Assembly: GCF_014652515.1 (NCBI RefSeq)
Contig: NZ_BMYY01000002.1
Coordinates: forward strand, 327,450-391,449
From: Bacterioplanes sanyensis
GTDB taxonomy: Bacteria; Pseudomonadota; Gammaproteobacteria; Pseudomonadales; Oceanobacteraceae
Length of the DNA: 64,000 nt
Reading direction: 5' to 3'
The position numbers were made by a program, and so were the translations under genes. A model generated the notes under the pieces. That model ran no database searches and was not told the DNA's origin. It saw only the letters and a list, made by a program, of their open reading frames with translations. This document shows, piece by piece, positions 45,902-52,639 of the stretch. Position 1 is the first letter of the stretch, and every line of letters starts with the position of its first letter.

Positions 45902-45924
45902 AATAACTATTCAGGAGCTAATGT

Positions 45925-46629
45925 ATGGGCGTGACTGACAACGTCGCCTTGGCCAATGGAAAAACACTTCAGTACCAAGGACGCAAAGCCAGTCGCGCGA
46001 AAAGTGAGCAACGGCGGCGGCTAATTTTGGAGGCGGCGCTGAGAATCGTTATCTCTGACGGTGTGCGCGGTATTCGGCATCGTGCTGTGGCGAAAGAAGC
46101 TGGTGTCCCGCTGGCAGCAACCACCTACTATTTCAAAGATATTGATGAGCTCATCGTCGATACCTTTACCCTCTACACTGAAAAGGCCCTGTTAGTGGTC
46201 AATCACTTTACAGATCAGTTTTACCAGCCTTTTTTGCAGGGAGTATCCAGTATTGATTTGCGTACCCGAGAAGGGGCTCATCGTATTGTTACCTCATTGG
46301 CTGGTCAGCTACGTGCTTACATCGCCAATCAGACTGGCGCCGAGCGAGATATGTTGATTGTCGAGCAGGCGTTTCGCTATGAGGCTGTGCTCAACCCGCG
46401 CATACGCCAGCTGGCACAAATGCATCGGCGTGCACTTTACAACAAGGCAGTAGAGTTTTTGCAGTTGGTTAATTCTGAGTCGCCAGAACAGGATGCCATC
46501 ATCCTGCTCGGCATGTTTCAGACGTTGGAATACGGAACTTTGCTTAGCGATGAGCCGGACTACGACATTATTGAAGCCACGCTCAAACGCTACTTGATGC
46601 TATTAGTGCGGGACTTTATCAGCGACTAG
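45925..46629 (+). CDS. TetR-family transcriptional regulator
   Basis: A 234-residue regulator. The N-terminal HTH (about 25-80) reads EQRRRLILEAALRIVISDGVRGIRHRAVAKEAGVPLAATTYYFKDIDELI, the TetR signature. The all-helical ligand domain is not assignable. An AGGAG ribosome site precedes the ATG. Its last 11 bp overlap the convergent small zinc-ribbon gene. The likely targets are itself and the divergent gene 45209-45658. Confidence 0.88.
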   Translation: MGVTDNVALANGKTLQYQGRKASRAKSEQRRRLILEAALRIVISDGVRGIRHRAVAKEAGVPLAATTYYFKDIDELIVDTFTLYTEKALLVVNHFTDQFYQPFLQGVSSIDLRTREGAHRIVTSLAGQLRAYIANQTGAERDMLIVEQAFRYEAVLNPRIRQLAQMHRRALYNKAVEFLQLVNSESPEQDAIILLGMFQTLEYGTLLSDEPDYDIIEATLKRYLMLLVRDFISD

Positions 46630-46867
46630 TGCGGTAGCCGAAGCGCCCTAGTACATTGAGCAAGACTTGCAGCTCAGCATCACTAAGGCGGTTCACCTGG
46701 TAGCAATGTTCACACAAAAACGGTTGCGCTTGCTTCAACATTGCAAGACTCACATCAGTATCCATTTTGCAGTGATTGCAGGTGATAGGAACTAACACCT
46801 GTTCAGACAAAATAGTGCTGATTTGTTCTTCCTGGTTGATGCATTCAGCGCGCAATGGATGATTCAT
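46619..46867 (-). CDS. Small protein with CxxC...CxxC zinc-ribbon-like pairs
   Basis: An 82-residue protein whose centre has CNHC (about 30-33) and CEHC (about 52-55), a spacing compatible with one bound zinc. A helical C-terminus (LSDAELQVLLNVLGRFGYRT) follows. No named family is recognised. The 3' end overlaps the tetR gene by 11 bp. The gap 46868-47108 upstream of it holds no gene I can support. Confidence 0.6.
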   Translation of the reverse strand: MNHPLRAECINQEEQISTILSEQVLVPITCNHCKMDTDVSLAMLKQAQPFLCEHCYQVNRLSDAELQVLLNVLGRFGYRTSR

Positions 46868-47108
46868 ATTCGACGATTTCCCTGCCGGATGTCTGGTTGA
46901 CTAAACAGATGTTAATAGAGTAGCAGGCACACGCCATAAACTTGTTGTATCTCCCTATTTTATGGTGACTTTTTGTAGTATGCCTGTCGCCTATGACTCT
47001 GTTTAGTAAGCTGAGTGTAGTACACACGTAACAAAAAGGAACAAATCAGGGCTAATTGAGCCAAATGAACCACGGACAGAGGTGTGACATAAATAAATTT
47101 CGTGACTT

Positions 47109-48251
47109 TTAAGGCATTAGGTAGTGGTTTTCTCCCGTTTGTAACCAGTTTGTAACAGCTTCGGCAATGGCAAGGCTAGCCGTTAAGCCCGGGCTCTCGA
47201 TACCGAACAGGTGTAAGAATGGATTCGGGCTACCGAACTCACTGAACCAAGGGAAAAAGTCACGTGCAGGCATACTTGGTCCAGATAACTTAGGACGAAT
47301 GCCACTGTAATCCGGCTGCAAACGATGCTCTTCCAAATCAGGTAGGTAACGCTGTGCCGCTTGTGCAAACTGGCTGCGAGCATGCTCGTCGACATGATAG
47401 TCATCGGTCTGGTTTTGATAGTGTGTATCAGGCCCCAGCTTTAACTGTCCCGCCAAATCGACAGTGGTATGAATGCCCAGCCCAGTAAGATTGGCATCTG
47501 GAATAGGGTAGATAAGGTGCTGTACTGGGTTGCGACCGTGGTAGCGGAAATACTGGCCGCGGCATGGGTAAAGGGGAGGGATATGACGGGGCTGATTGTT
47601 GCCAGAACACGCTTGAGCCACGCTTTGGGCCCCCAAACCAGCGCTATTGATCAGAGTATGGCAGTTCAGCTCGAACGGCCCGTCTGCGGTTGCTATGGTC
47701 AGCTGCCAGCCGACGTCTTGTGCCTGGGCTGCCATGAGCTCACTGCGATATTGCACTAAGGCGCCCTCATTGACGGCCAGTGCTTCCAACTGTTGTAGCA
47801 ACGCATGGCTATCGATAATGCCGGTGCTGGGTGAGTACAATGCGGCCGCTGCACTAACCGCTGGCTCGCGTTGCTTTAGCTCCGCAGCCTGCAACCAATA
47901 CAGTTCAACGCCGGCCTTTTGGCCGTGTTGGTGTAGTGCCTGTAGCTGCGATAGCTGCTCAGACTGTGCGACGATGAGCTTGCCAATCTTGTTAAAGGGG
48001 GTGTGGTAGCGCTGGCAAAACTCGTATAACAGGGTTTTACCGCGCAAGCACCAACGTTGTTTCAGAGAGTCATGAGGGTAATAAATACCAGCATGGATGA
48101 CCTCGCTGTTACGACTACTGGTTTCTTCGCCAGCGCGAGAATGTCGCTCAATGAGCAACACTCGGTAGTGAGGAGCTAGTGCTTGGGTGATGGCTAAACC
48201 AACGACGCCAGCGCCAACGATGCAGATATCGAAATCGAATGTAGCGTTCAC
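47109..48251 (-). CDS. FAD-dependent oxidoreductase, LhgO/L-2-hydroxyglutarate oxidase-like
   Basis: A 380-residue DAO-superfamily flavoprotein. The N-terminus has the FAD loop VGAGVVGLAIT, then ERHSRAGEETSSRNSEVIHAGIYYPHDSLKQ and CQRYHTPFNKIGKLIVA, which are typical of the L-2-hydroxyglutarate dehydrogenase group. The C-terminal segment IESPGLTASLAIAEAV closes the FAD site. It would oxidise an L-2-hydroxy acid, with electrons going to quinone or oxygen. The substrate is inferred from the family. It is divergent from the DUF2788 gene. Confidence 0.8.
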   Translation of the reverse strand: MNATFDFDICIVGAGVVGLAITQALAPHYRVLLIERHSRAGEETSSRNSEVIHAGIYYPHDSLKQRWCLRGKTLLYEFCQRYHTPFNKIGKLIVAQSEQLSQLQALHQHGQKAGVELYWLQAAELKQREPAVSAAAALYSPSTGIIDSHALLQQLEALAVNEGALVQYRSELMAAQAQDVGWQLTIATADGPFELNCHTLINSAGLGAQSVAQACSGNNQPRHIPPLYPCRGQYFRYHGRNPVQHLIYPIPDANLTGLGIHTTVDLAGQLKLGPDTHYQNQTDDYHVDEHARSQFAQAAQRYLPDLEEHRLQPDYSGIRPKLSGPSMPARDFFPWFSEFGSPNPFLHLFGIESPGLTASLAIAEAVTNWLQTGENHYLMP

Positions 48252-48379
48252 TCAGTCTCAGATGGTTTGCTCAATGGAATAGCAATAATAACGACTATAT
48301 GAGTGGGATTCAGCGTTCTTTGGTTTCTTGTTGAGCACAGTCGCAGTAGAATGCGTGCGCCTACCAAAGAGGAGTCGAT

Positions 48380-48580
48380 ATGCACGCCGCTGAGTTTGAA
48401 AACCTCGCCTTGATGATCGGTATTCCAGCACTGATCTGCTTTATGTTTTTCATTATTTACGACTTGGGGAAGCGCTCCAATGCCGGCAAATGGGGCATGT
48501 TTGTACTGTTTTTTGCGCTGGGTTTGGGTGTGTTGGGGTTTATCGTAAAAACTGTATTGGTTGAGTTTATGGATCTTTAA
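48380..48580 (+). CDS. DUF2788 small membrane protein
   Basis: A 66-residue protein with two membrane helices (about 10-28 and 38-60). The loop YDLGKRSNAGKWG and the helix FVLFFALGLGVLGFIVKTV match DUF2788 as I remember it. AGAGGAG precedes the ATG at a good distance. The function is unknown. Confidence 0.78.
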   Translation: MHAAEFENLALMIGIPALICFMFFIIYDLGKRSNAGKWGMFVLFFALGLGVLGFIVKTVLVEFMDL

Positions 48581-48893
48581 TCAGAAGCTTGCATGTTATC
48601 AGAGTGAGTGGAAAGCACCGCTAAAAGGTGCTGTTCGCAGAAAACATCGTGACCTTTGACAGAGTAATACTCAGCGCTTGAACCATTCTGCGCCCTAGCT
48701 ACTACGAAACCGTGCTTTGTTGACTTTGTTGTCGTGCATCAGACTGATATCCGCCAGTTGACATGGTGTGCGCAGCTTTCCTTGCCTATATCTAAATAGT
48801 CATCCGTATTGCTGGTGCCATCACCCTAGGACAGATGCAATACGGCGTATAAGGACGCTCCAACAACAATAAGCACACAGATAAGGAGTGGCT
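48581..48893. other. 313-bp non-coding gap with one hairpin
   Basis: No gene is supported here. AGCACC (48614-48619) and GGTGCT (48627-48632) form a 6-bp stem with a 7-nt loop 33 bp after the DUF2788 stop; no clear T-run follows, so it is at best a weak terminator. A -10-like TATAAG at 48848-48853 has no good -35. The rest shows nothing recognisable. Confidence 0.5.
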
Positions 48894-49406
48894 ATGGGCT
48901 TGCATGCATATCGGTCCGACACAGCTATCCCCGCCTTAAATTTGGTGGCCGTACCCGAATCCCTTACGGGCTCTGCTGGCCGTCGGGTGTATATCGGCAA
49001 CTTACCTGATGATAGCGAAGCGCTCACTGGGTTTACGCCGCAAGTGCAAGAGCTGATTCGTGATGCAGTACCTGTGGCTGACTTGGTGCTGGCGCGGCAT
49101 GAGCGGAGCCAAGTTGGGCCACTCTACCTGTTTTTTATTAACCCTAGGCTCAGTGCCAGTCATAATGCTGCGTTACTGGCGCGCTTTTTGACCGATCCAC
49201 GCTTTCAACCAGGCTGTTTAGCACCGGTAGCGGCCAGTCATGCGGCGGTTGTTCACAGTTTTAGGTTATTGGCTGCCACCCCTGTCGATCACAGCCGTTA
49301 TCGCCATTCGACGTTGCTGTATCTTGGCGATACGGCCAATCAACGCGCCATGCAACGCTTTAGCCAGCAGCTGGGAATGATGTTTCGTTTCCAAGCGCTT
49401 TACTGA
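48894..49406 (+). CDS. Uncharacterised protein
   Basis: A 170-residue soluble protein starting at ATG 48894 with AAGGAG 5 nt upstream. Features seen are RRVYIGNLPDDSEALTGF, a middle segment PRLSASHNAALLARFLTDPRF and HSTLLYLGDTANQRAMQRFSQQLGMMFRF near the end. No signal peptide, membrane helix or family motif is seen. It is followed by the DUF4404 and CBS genes, which may be part of the same unit. Confidence 0.6.
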   Translation: MGLHAYRSDTAIPALNLVAVPESLTGSAGRRVYIGNLPDDSEALTGFTPQVQELIRDAVPVADLVLARHERSQVGPLYLFFINPRLSASHNAALLARFLTDPRFQPGCLAPVAASHAAVVHSFRLLAATPVDHSRYRHSTLLYLGDTANQRAMQRFSQQLGMMFRFQALY

Positions 49407-49469
49407 TCTATGCCGTAGCCTGTCACCTGCTGTCGTCGTACACTGACGCTCAGCAAAAGGAGATACAGC

Positions 49470-49718
49470 ATGAGTCAAGAAAGCTTGAAGCAGCAACTAC
49501 AACAATTGCATCAAACCCTGCAGCAGCAACCCCAGCTGACGGACGAAGATCGTGAGTGGGTGCGCAAGGTGGCGCAGGACATTGAGCAGACCGGTGCCGC
49601 CGATGCTGATTTGAGCGAGCGGATCAATCAGCAGGTCGTGGAGTTTGAGCAGGATCACCCGGCGTTGGCTGAGGCGTTGCGTCAGGTTATGGATACCTTG
49701 GCTAGGATCGGAGTGTGA
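49470..49718 (+). CDS. DUF4404-like small helical protein
   Basis: An 82-residue Gln/Glu-rich helical protein (LKQQLQQLHQTLQQQPQLTDEDREWVRKVAQDIEQ, then HPALAEALRQVMDTLARIGV at the end). The pattern fits DUF4404 as I remember it. AAAAGGAG precedes the ATG. The next gene begins almost at its stop. Confidence 0.72.
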   Translation: MSQESLKQQLQQLHQTLQQQPQLTDEDREWVRKVAQDIEQTGAADADLSERINQQVVEFEQDHPALAEALRQVMDTLARIGV

Positions 49719-49720
49719 TC

Positions 49721-50152
49721 ATGCGTCATATGCCAACACTTACGGAAGTCATGACCGCCTTCCCTGTGCACATTGATGAGCAAGATACCCTCGCCAGCGC
49801 AGCCGCGTTAATGGACGAGCATCAGTGTCATCATTTACCTGTGCTAAGAGGTCATGAACCGATAGGCGTTCTTAGTATTCGGGAAATTGAACTGGCTCGT
49901 CAGCCTGGCCGCAGCAGCGCTGAGTTGACTGAGCTGAATGCCGGTGACTTGTGTCGCCAGTTCGACAGTGTCGAGCTGCATACCCGTCTTGATGTGGTGT
50001 TAGAGCAAATGGCGGAACATGGCGTGGACGCCATGCTGGTGATGCGCAGTGGACGCATGGCTGGCATATTGACCTGTCAGGATGTCTGTCGCTCGTATGC
50101 GCACTGGTTAAAAGAGACCTTCCTACCGCCAGAGGATCCAAGCATCGCTTGA
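49721..50152 (+). CDS. CBS-domain pair protein
   Basis: Two CBS motifs make up this 143-residue protein: residues 8-60 (VMTAFPVHIDEQDTLASAAALMDEH, HHLPVLRGHEPIGVLSIREI) and 75-130 (DSVELHTRLDVVLEQMAEHGVDAMLVMRSGRMAGILTCQDV). Such pairs bind adenine nucleotides and act as energy or redox sensors. GGAG lies 7 nt before ATG 49721; the GTG at 49715 has too short a spacing. It is probably co-transcribed with the DUF4404 gene. Confidence 0.85.
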   Translation: MRHMPTLTEVMTAFPVHIDEQDTLASAAALMDEHQCHHLPVLRGHEPIGVLSIREIELARQPGRSSAELTELNAGDLCRQFDSVELHTRLDVVLEQMAEHGVDAMLVMRSGRMAGILTCQDVCRSYAHWLKETFLPPEDPSIA

Positions 50153-50209
50153 TGCACTGTCTTGGTTCCTAAAGGCAATCAAGTGCTAAAAAACAGCGCA
50201 TAAATCGAT

Positions 50210-50238
50210 GCAACGGCGGTGATTTTCACCGTCGTTGC
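50210..50238 (+). terminator. 13-bp inverted repeat, likely terminator of the CBS unit
   Basis: GCAACGGCGGTGA (50210-50222) and TCACCGTCGTTGC (50226-50238) form a 13-bp stem with one G-T pair and a TTT loop. It lies 58 nt after the CBS stop and is followed by a short T-run (GCGTTTTC). It is 13 bp upstream of a sigma54 promoter, so a regulatory site is the other possibility. Confidence 0.55.
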
Positions 50239-50250
50239 GCGTTTTCTCGG

Positions 50251-50267
50251 TTGGTACGCTCCTTGCC
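50251..50267 (+). promoter_or_regulatory. sigma54 (-24/-12) promoter of the GAF-Fis gene
   Basis: TTGGTACGCTCCTTGCC matches the sigma54 consensus TTGGCACG-N4-TTGC with one mismatch in the -24 element and correct 12-bp GG-to-GC spacing. The start would be near 50278, 15 nt before the ATG at 50293. An enhancer-binding protein site is expected further upstream but is not identified. Confidence 0.65.
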
Positions 50268-50292
50268 AATACACAGTGAGGAGGAACCCGCC

Positions 50293-50997
50293 ATGTATAA
50301 AATCGCCGATATAAACGACTACCGCCCATCTGCCCAGCCCACGCCAGAAGCAGTGCCGGGCTGGATGGCTGCGGTCACCGACATTCTTGAGCAACGCGGC
50401 CAAGAAGATGAATGCTTACAGCAGTTGCTGCAATTGTTGGCACAGCACTGTCAGCTTAATAATGTGTCTGTCGCCGTACCTGAAGCTAGCCGTCGCTTTA
50501 AAGCCCGTTATTGCACTACCGGTGTCGTCAATGGGGTCTACAGCTTTGCTGTCCAACACGCTCTTTGTCGCCAGTTTGAGTCTGGAGAGTGGCTTTCTAT
50601 TCGTGATGGCCAAGAGCGTCCCGATGTATTTGAGCCTGGCATTCATACCCTATCTGCTCAGCACCGCTGTTTGTTGGTGCCTGTGTGTTTACGCCATACG
50701 GTGCTGGCGGTGTTGGTGATGGATGTGCGCCATGTTCGCGGTAGTGTGGATCATTGCAGCATTCGCTATTTCGCCGCACAAATGGCGAATTTAATGGCCA
50801 CCCAAGTGGTGCCGAACTTTACAACCTTGTATGCGCGGCCCTACCAACGTGTGCAGGAGAATGAAATCGATGACATTCGCCATGCCATTGAACGTTGTAA
50901 CGGCAATAAGACCATGGCTGCTAGAGTGCTGGGGCTAACGCCGCGCCAGCTTCGCTATCGATTAGCCAAGTTAGAGGCGCTGGCGCAGTCATCATAG
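50293..50997 (+). CDS. GAF-like/Fis-type HTH regulator without AAA+ domain
   Basis: A 234-residue protein starting at ATG 50293 (GAGGA 7 nt upstream). The N-terminal two thirds look GAF-like (CLLVPVCLRHTVLAVLVMDV, QMANLMATQVV). The C-terminus is a Fis/NifA-type HTH (DIRHAIERCNGNKTMAARVLGLTPRQLRYRLAKL). The AAA+ sigma54-activating module between them is absent, so it cannot open sigma54 promoters itself. Cysteines in QHCQLN, ARYCTT and HALCRQ may matter. Its own promoter appears to be sigma54-type. Confidence 0.78.
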   Translation: MYKIADINDYRPSAQPTPEAVPGWMAAVTDILEQRGQEDECLQQLLQLLAQHCQLNNVSVAVPEASRRFKARYCTTGVVNGVYSFAVQHALCRQFESGEWLSIRDGQERPDVFEPGIHTLSAQHRCLLVPVCLRHTVLAVLVMDVRHVRGSVDHCSIRYFAAQMANLMATQVVPNFTTLYARPYQRVQENEIDDIRHAIERCNGNKTMAARVLGLTPRQLRYRLAKLEALAQSS

Positions 50998-51048
50998 TGT
51001 CATCAGCGAGCTGTCAGACTTGGGTTTTCTCTGATCTGACGGTTCGCT

Positions 51049-52197
51049 ATGTCTGTCACTCGTTTAGCCATCGTAACGGAAACCTACCTCCCAGATATCA
51101 ATGGTGTCGCCAATTCATTGCATCAGCTGTTAGTGAATTTGGATCCCCAACGCTTTGATATTCGCATCTACCGACCGCAGCCGCGTCAGGCTTGGCAGCC
51201 TCGCTGGCCTGAGTACTGGTGTCGTGGTATGCGTATCCCCATGTACCCGGATTTACAACTGGGCTTACCGCGTCGTCATTGGCTAATACAGCGTTGGCAA
51301 TCCTGGTTACCAGATGTTGTTTACATCGCTACAGAAGGGCCATTGGGTATGAGTGCCTTGCGTGCAGCGCGACGCTTGGGAGTACCTGTGGTTAGTGCTT
51401 TTCATACCAACTTTCATCGTTACGGTGACTACTACGGTCTAGGCTGGATTCGGCGTGCAACCGTGGCGTGGCTGCGATATTTCCACAATCAAACTCGGTT
51501 GACGCTAGTACCGTCGGAAGACAGTGCGCTGGCGCTTCATGAGGTTGGCATCAAACGTGTGGCTGTATTACTCCATGGCGTTGATGGCCGTCACTTCCAT
51601 CCCTCTAAACGCTGCACTCAATTGCGTCAGAGCTGGGGCGCAGGGCCCGTGCTGCTATATGTGGGGCGTATTGCTGGCGAGAAAAATATTCCAGTTGCGA
51701 TACGGACTTATCAGCAATTACGGCAAGTACATGCGGGACTGCGGTTGGTCATGGTGGGCGATGGGCCTTTGCGCGCCAGTCTGCAGCGGCAACATCCCGA
51801 TATTGTTTTTACTGGCGTACTGACCGGAGATGCCTTGGCGCGTCATTATGCCAGTGCTGATGCGTTGGTGTTTCCCAGCCTGACAGAGACCTTTGGTCTG
51901 GTCACCTTGGAGGCCATGGCCAGCGGTTTGCCCGTGGCGGCTTATTGCCATGCGGCTGCTCGTCAGTTTGTTCGCTCGGGGCATAACGGTGAGCTGGCGG
52001 ATGATGACACCGAGGCTTCCTTTCAACGCGCGTGCGAACGACTGCTCGCCGGTGACTGTGTGCAACAAGGTCGCAACGCACGTGTTGCCGCCGAGGCGGC
52101 TGACTGGGCGGCGATTGCAGAGCAGTTTGAGCACTATCTGTTAGCAGTGATGCAACCGGCTAGCGGCCCTCAGAACCGAGTTCAGTCTGTGGTATGA
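51049..52197 (+). CDS. GT4 glycosyltransferase (MgtA/SqdX-like), second copy
   Basis: A 382-residue paralogue of the glycosyltransferase at 40948-42168. Shared blocks include IVTETYLPDINGVANSL, YIATEGPLGMSALRAARRLGVP, FHTNFHRYGDYYGLG, LLYVGRIAGEKNI and GDALARHYASADALVFPS. Here the EX7E motif is complete (ETFGLVTLEAMASG). No Pho-box-like repeat with 11-bp spacing was found upstream. It follows the GAF-Fis gene by 51 bp. Lipid or capsule sugar transfer is possible; the acceptor is unknown. Confidence 0.85.
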   Translation: MSVTRLAIVTETYLPDINGVANSLHQLLVNLDPQRFDIRIYRPQPRQAWQPRWPEYWCRGMRIPMYPDLQLGLPRRHWLIQRWQSWLPDVVYIATEGPLGMSALRAARRLGVPVVSAFHTNFHRYGDYYGLGWIRRATVAWLRYFHNQTRLTLVPSEDSALALHEVGIKRVAVLLHGVDGRHFHPSKRCTQLRQSWGAGPVLLYVGRIAGEKNIPVAIRTYQQLRQVHAGLRLVMVGDGPLRASLQRQHPDIVFTGVLTGDALARHYASADALVFPSLTETFGLVTLEAMASGLPVAAYCHAAARQFVRSGHNGELADDDTEASFQRACERLLAGDCVQQGRNARVAAEAADWAAIAEQFEHYLLAVMQPASGPQNRVQSVV

Positions 52198-52241
52198 GGA
52201 TTGCAGCTCCCCAATAATGGCCATGACTAGGGGAGCACAGT

Positions 52242-52547
52242 ATGGAGTTCAATCGTCAAAACCTGACCTTGCTACAGAAAATTAAGCGTTTAGCTAAAGA
52301 GGAGCAGGGAGCCGAGGTGCATTTTGACTCAAAAACACTGGAAAACGACTTGCGCACTCTGGTTAGCAGCGGCGTCAGTGCTGAGTTGCTAGCCCTGATC
52401 GAAGATTTTCTACCAACCCGTGAACCTGACCCTGCAATTACGCATGAGCCTCGCCTTTACCGTGGTAGTGCCCAGTTAGTAGACGACAGGCCGCGCACTG
52501 CAAGGCGTACACAGCGTGTTTATCGTGGCCAGGTCGTTTCTGCATAG
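52242..52547 (+). CDS. Uncharacterised small protein with repeated YRG motif
   Basis: A 101-residue protein with an N-terminal helical part (LLQKIKRLAKEEQGAEVHF, LRTLVSSGVSAELLALIEDFL) and a basic C-terminus with two YRG motifs (RLYRGSAQ and RVYRGQVV). A distant link to DUF4278-type YRG proteins is possible but not established. A GGGAG site precedes the ATG. Confidence 0.55.
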   Translation: MEFNRQNLTLLQKIKRLAKEEQGAEVHFDSKTLENDLRTLVSSGVSAELLALIEDFLPTREPDPAITHEPRLYRGSAQLVDDRPRTARRTQRVYRGQVVSA

Positions 52548-52639
52548 CGCCAGATCGGCGCGTTTTTGGTGGCTGCGCAATCTGGTGGTGCATTGTGCTG
52601 CACTAGACTGCAGTCATATGGAAAGACGCAGAGGTCTGC

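Noticed and set aside
50997..51048. Pho box before the second glycosyltransferase (GTGTCAT and CTGTCAG)
   Set aside because: The heptamers are 14 bp apart, not 11, and no -10 follows at the right distance.
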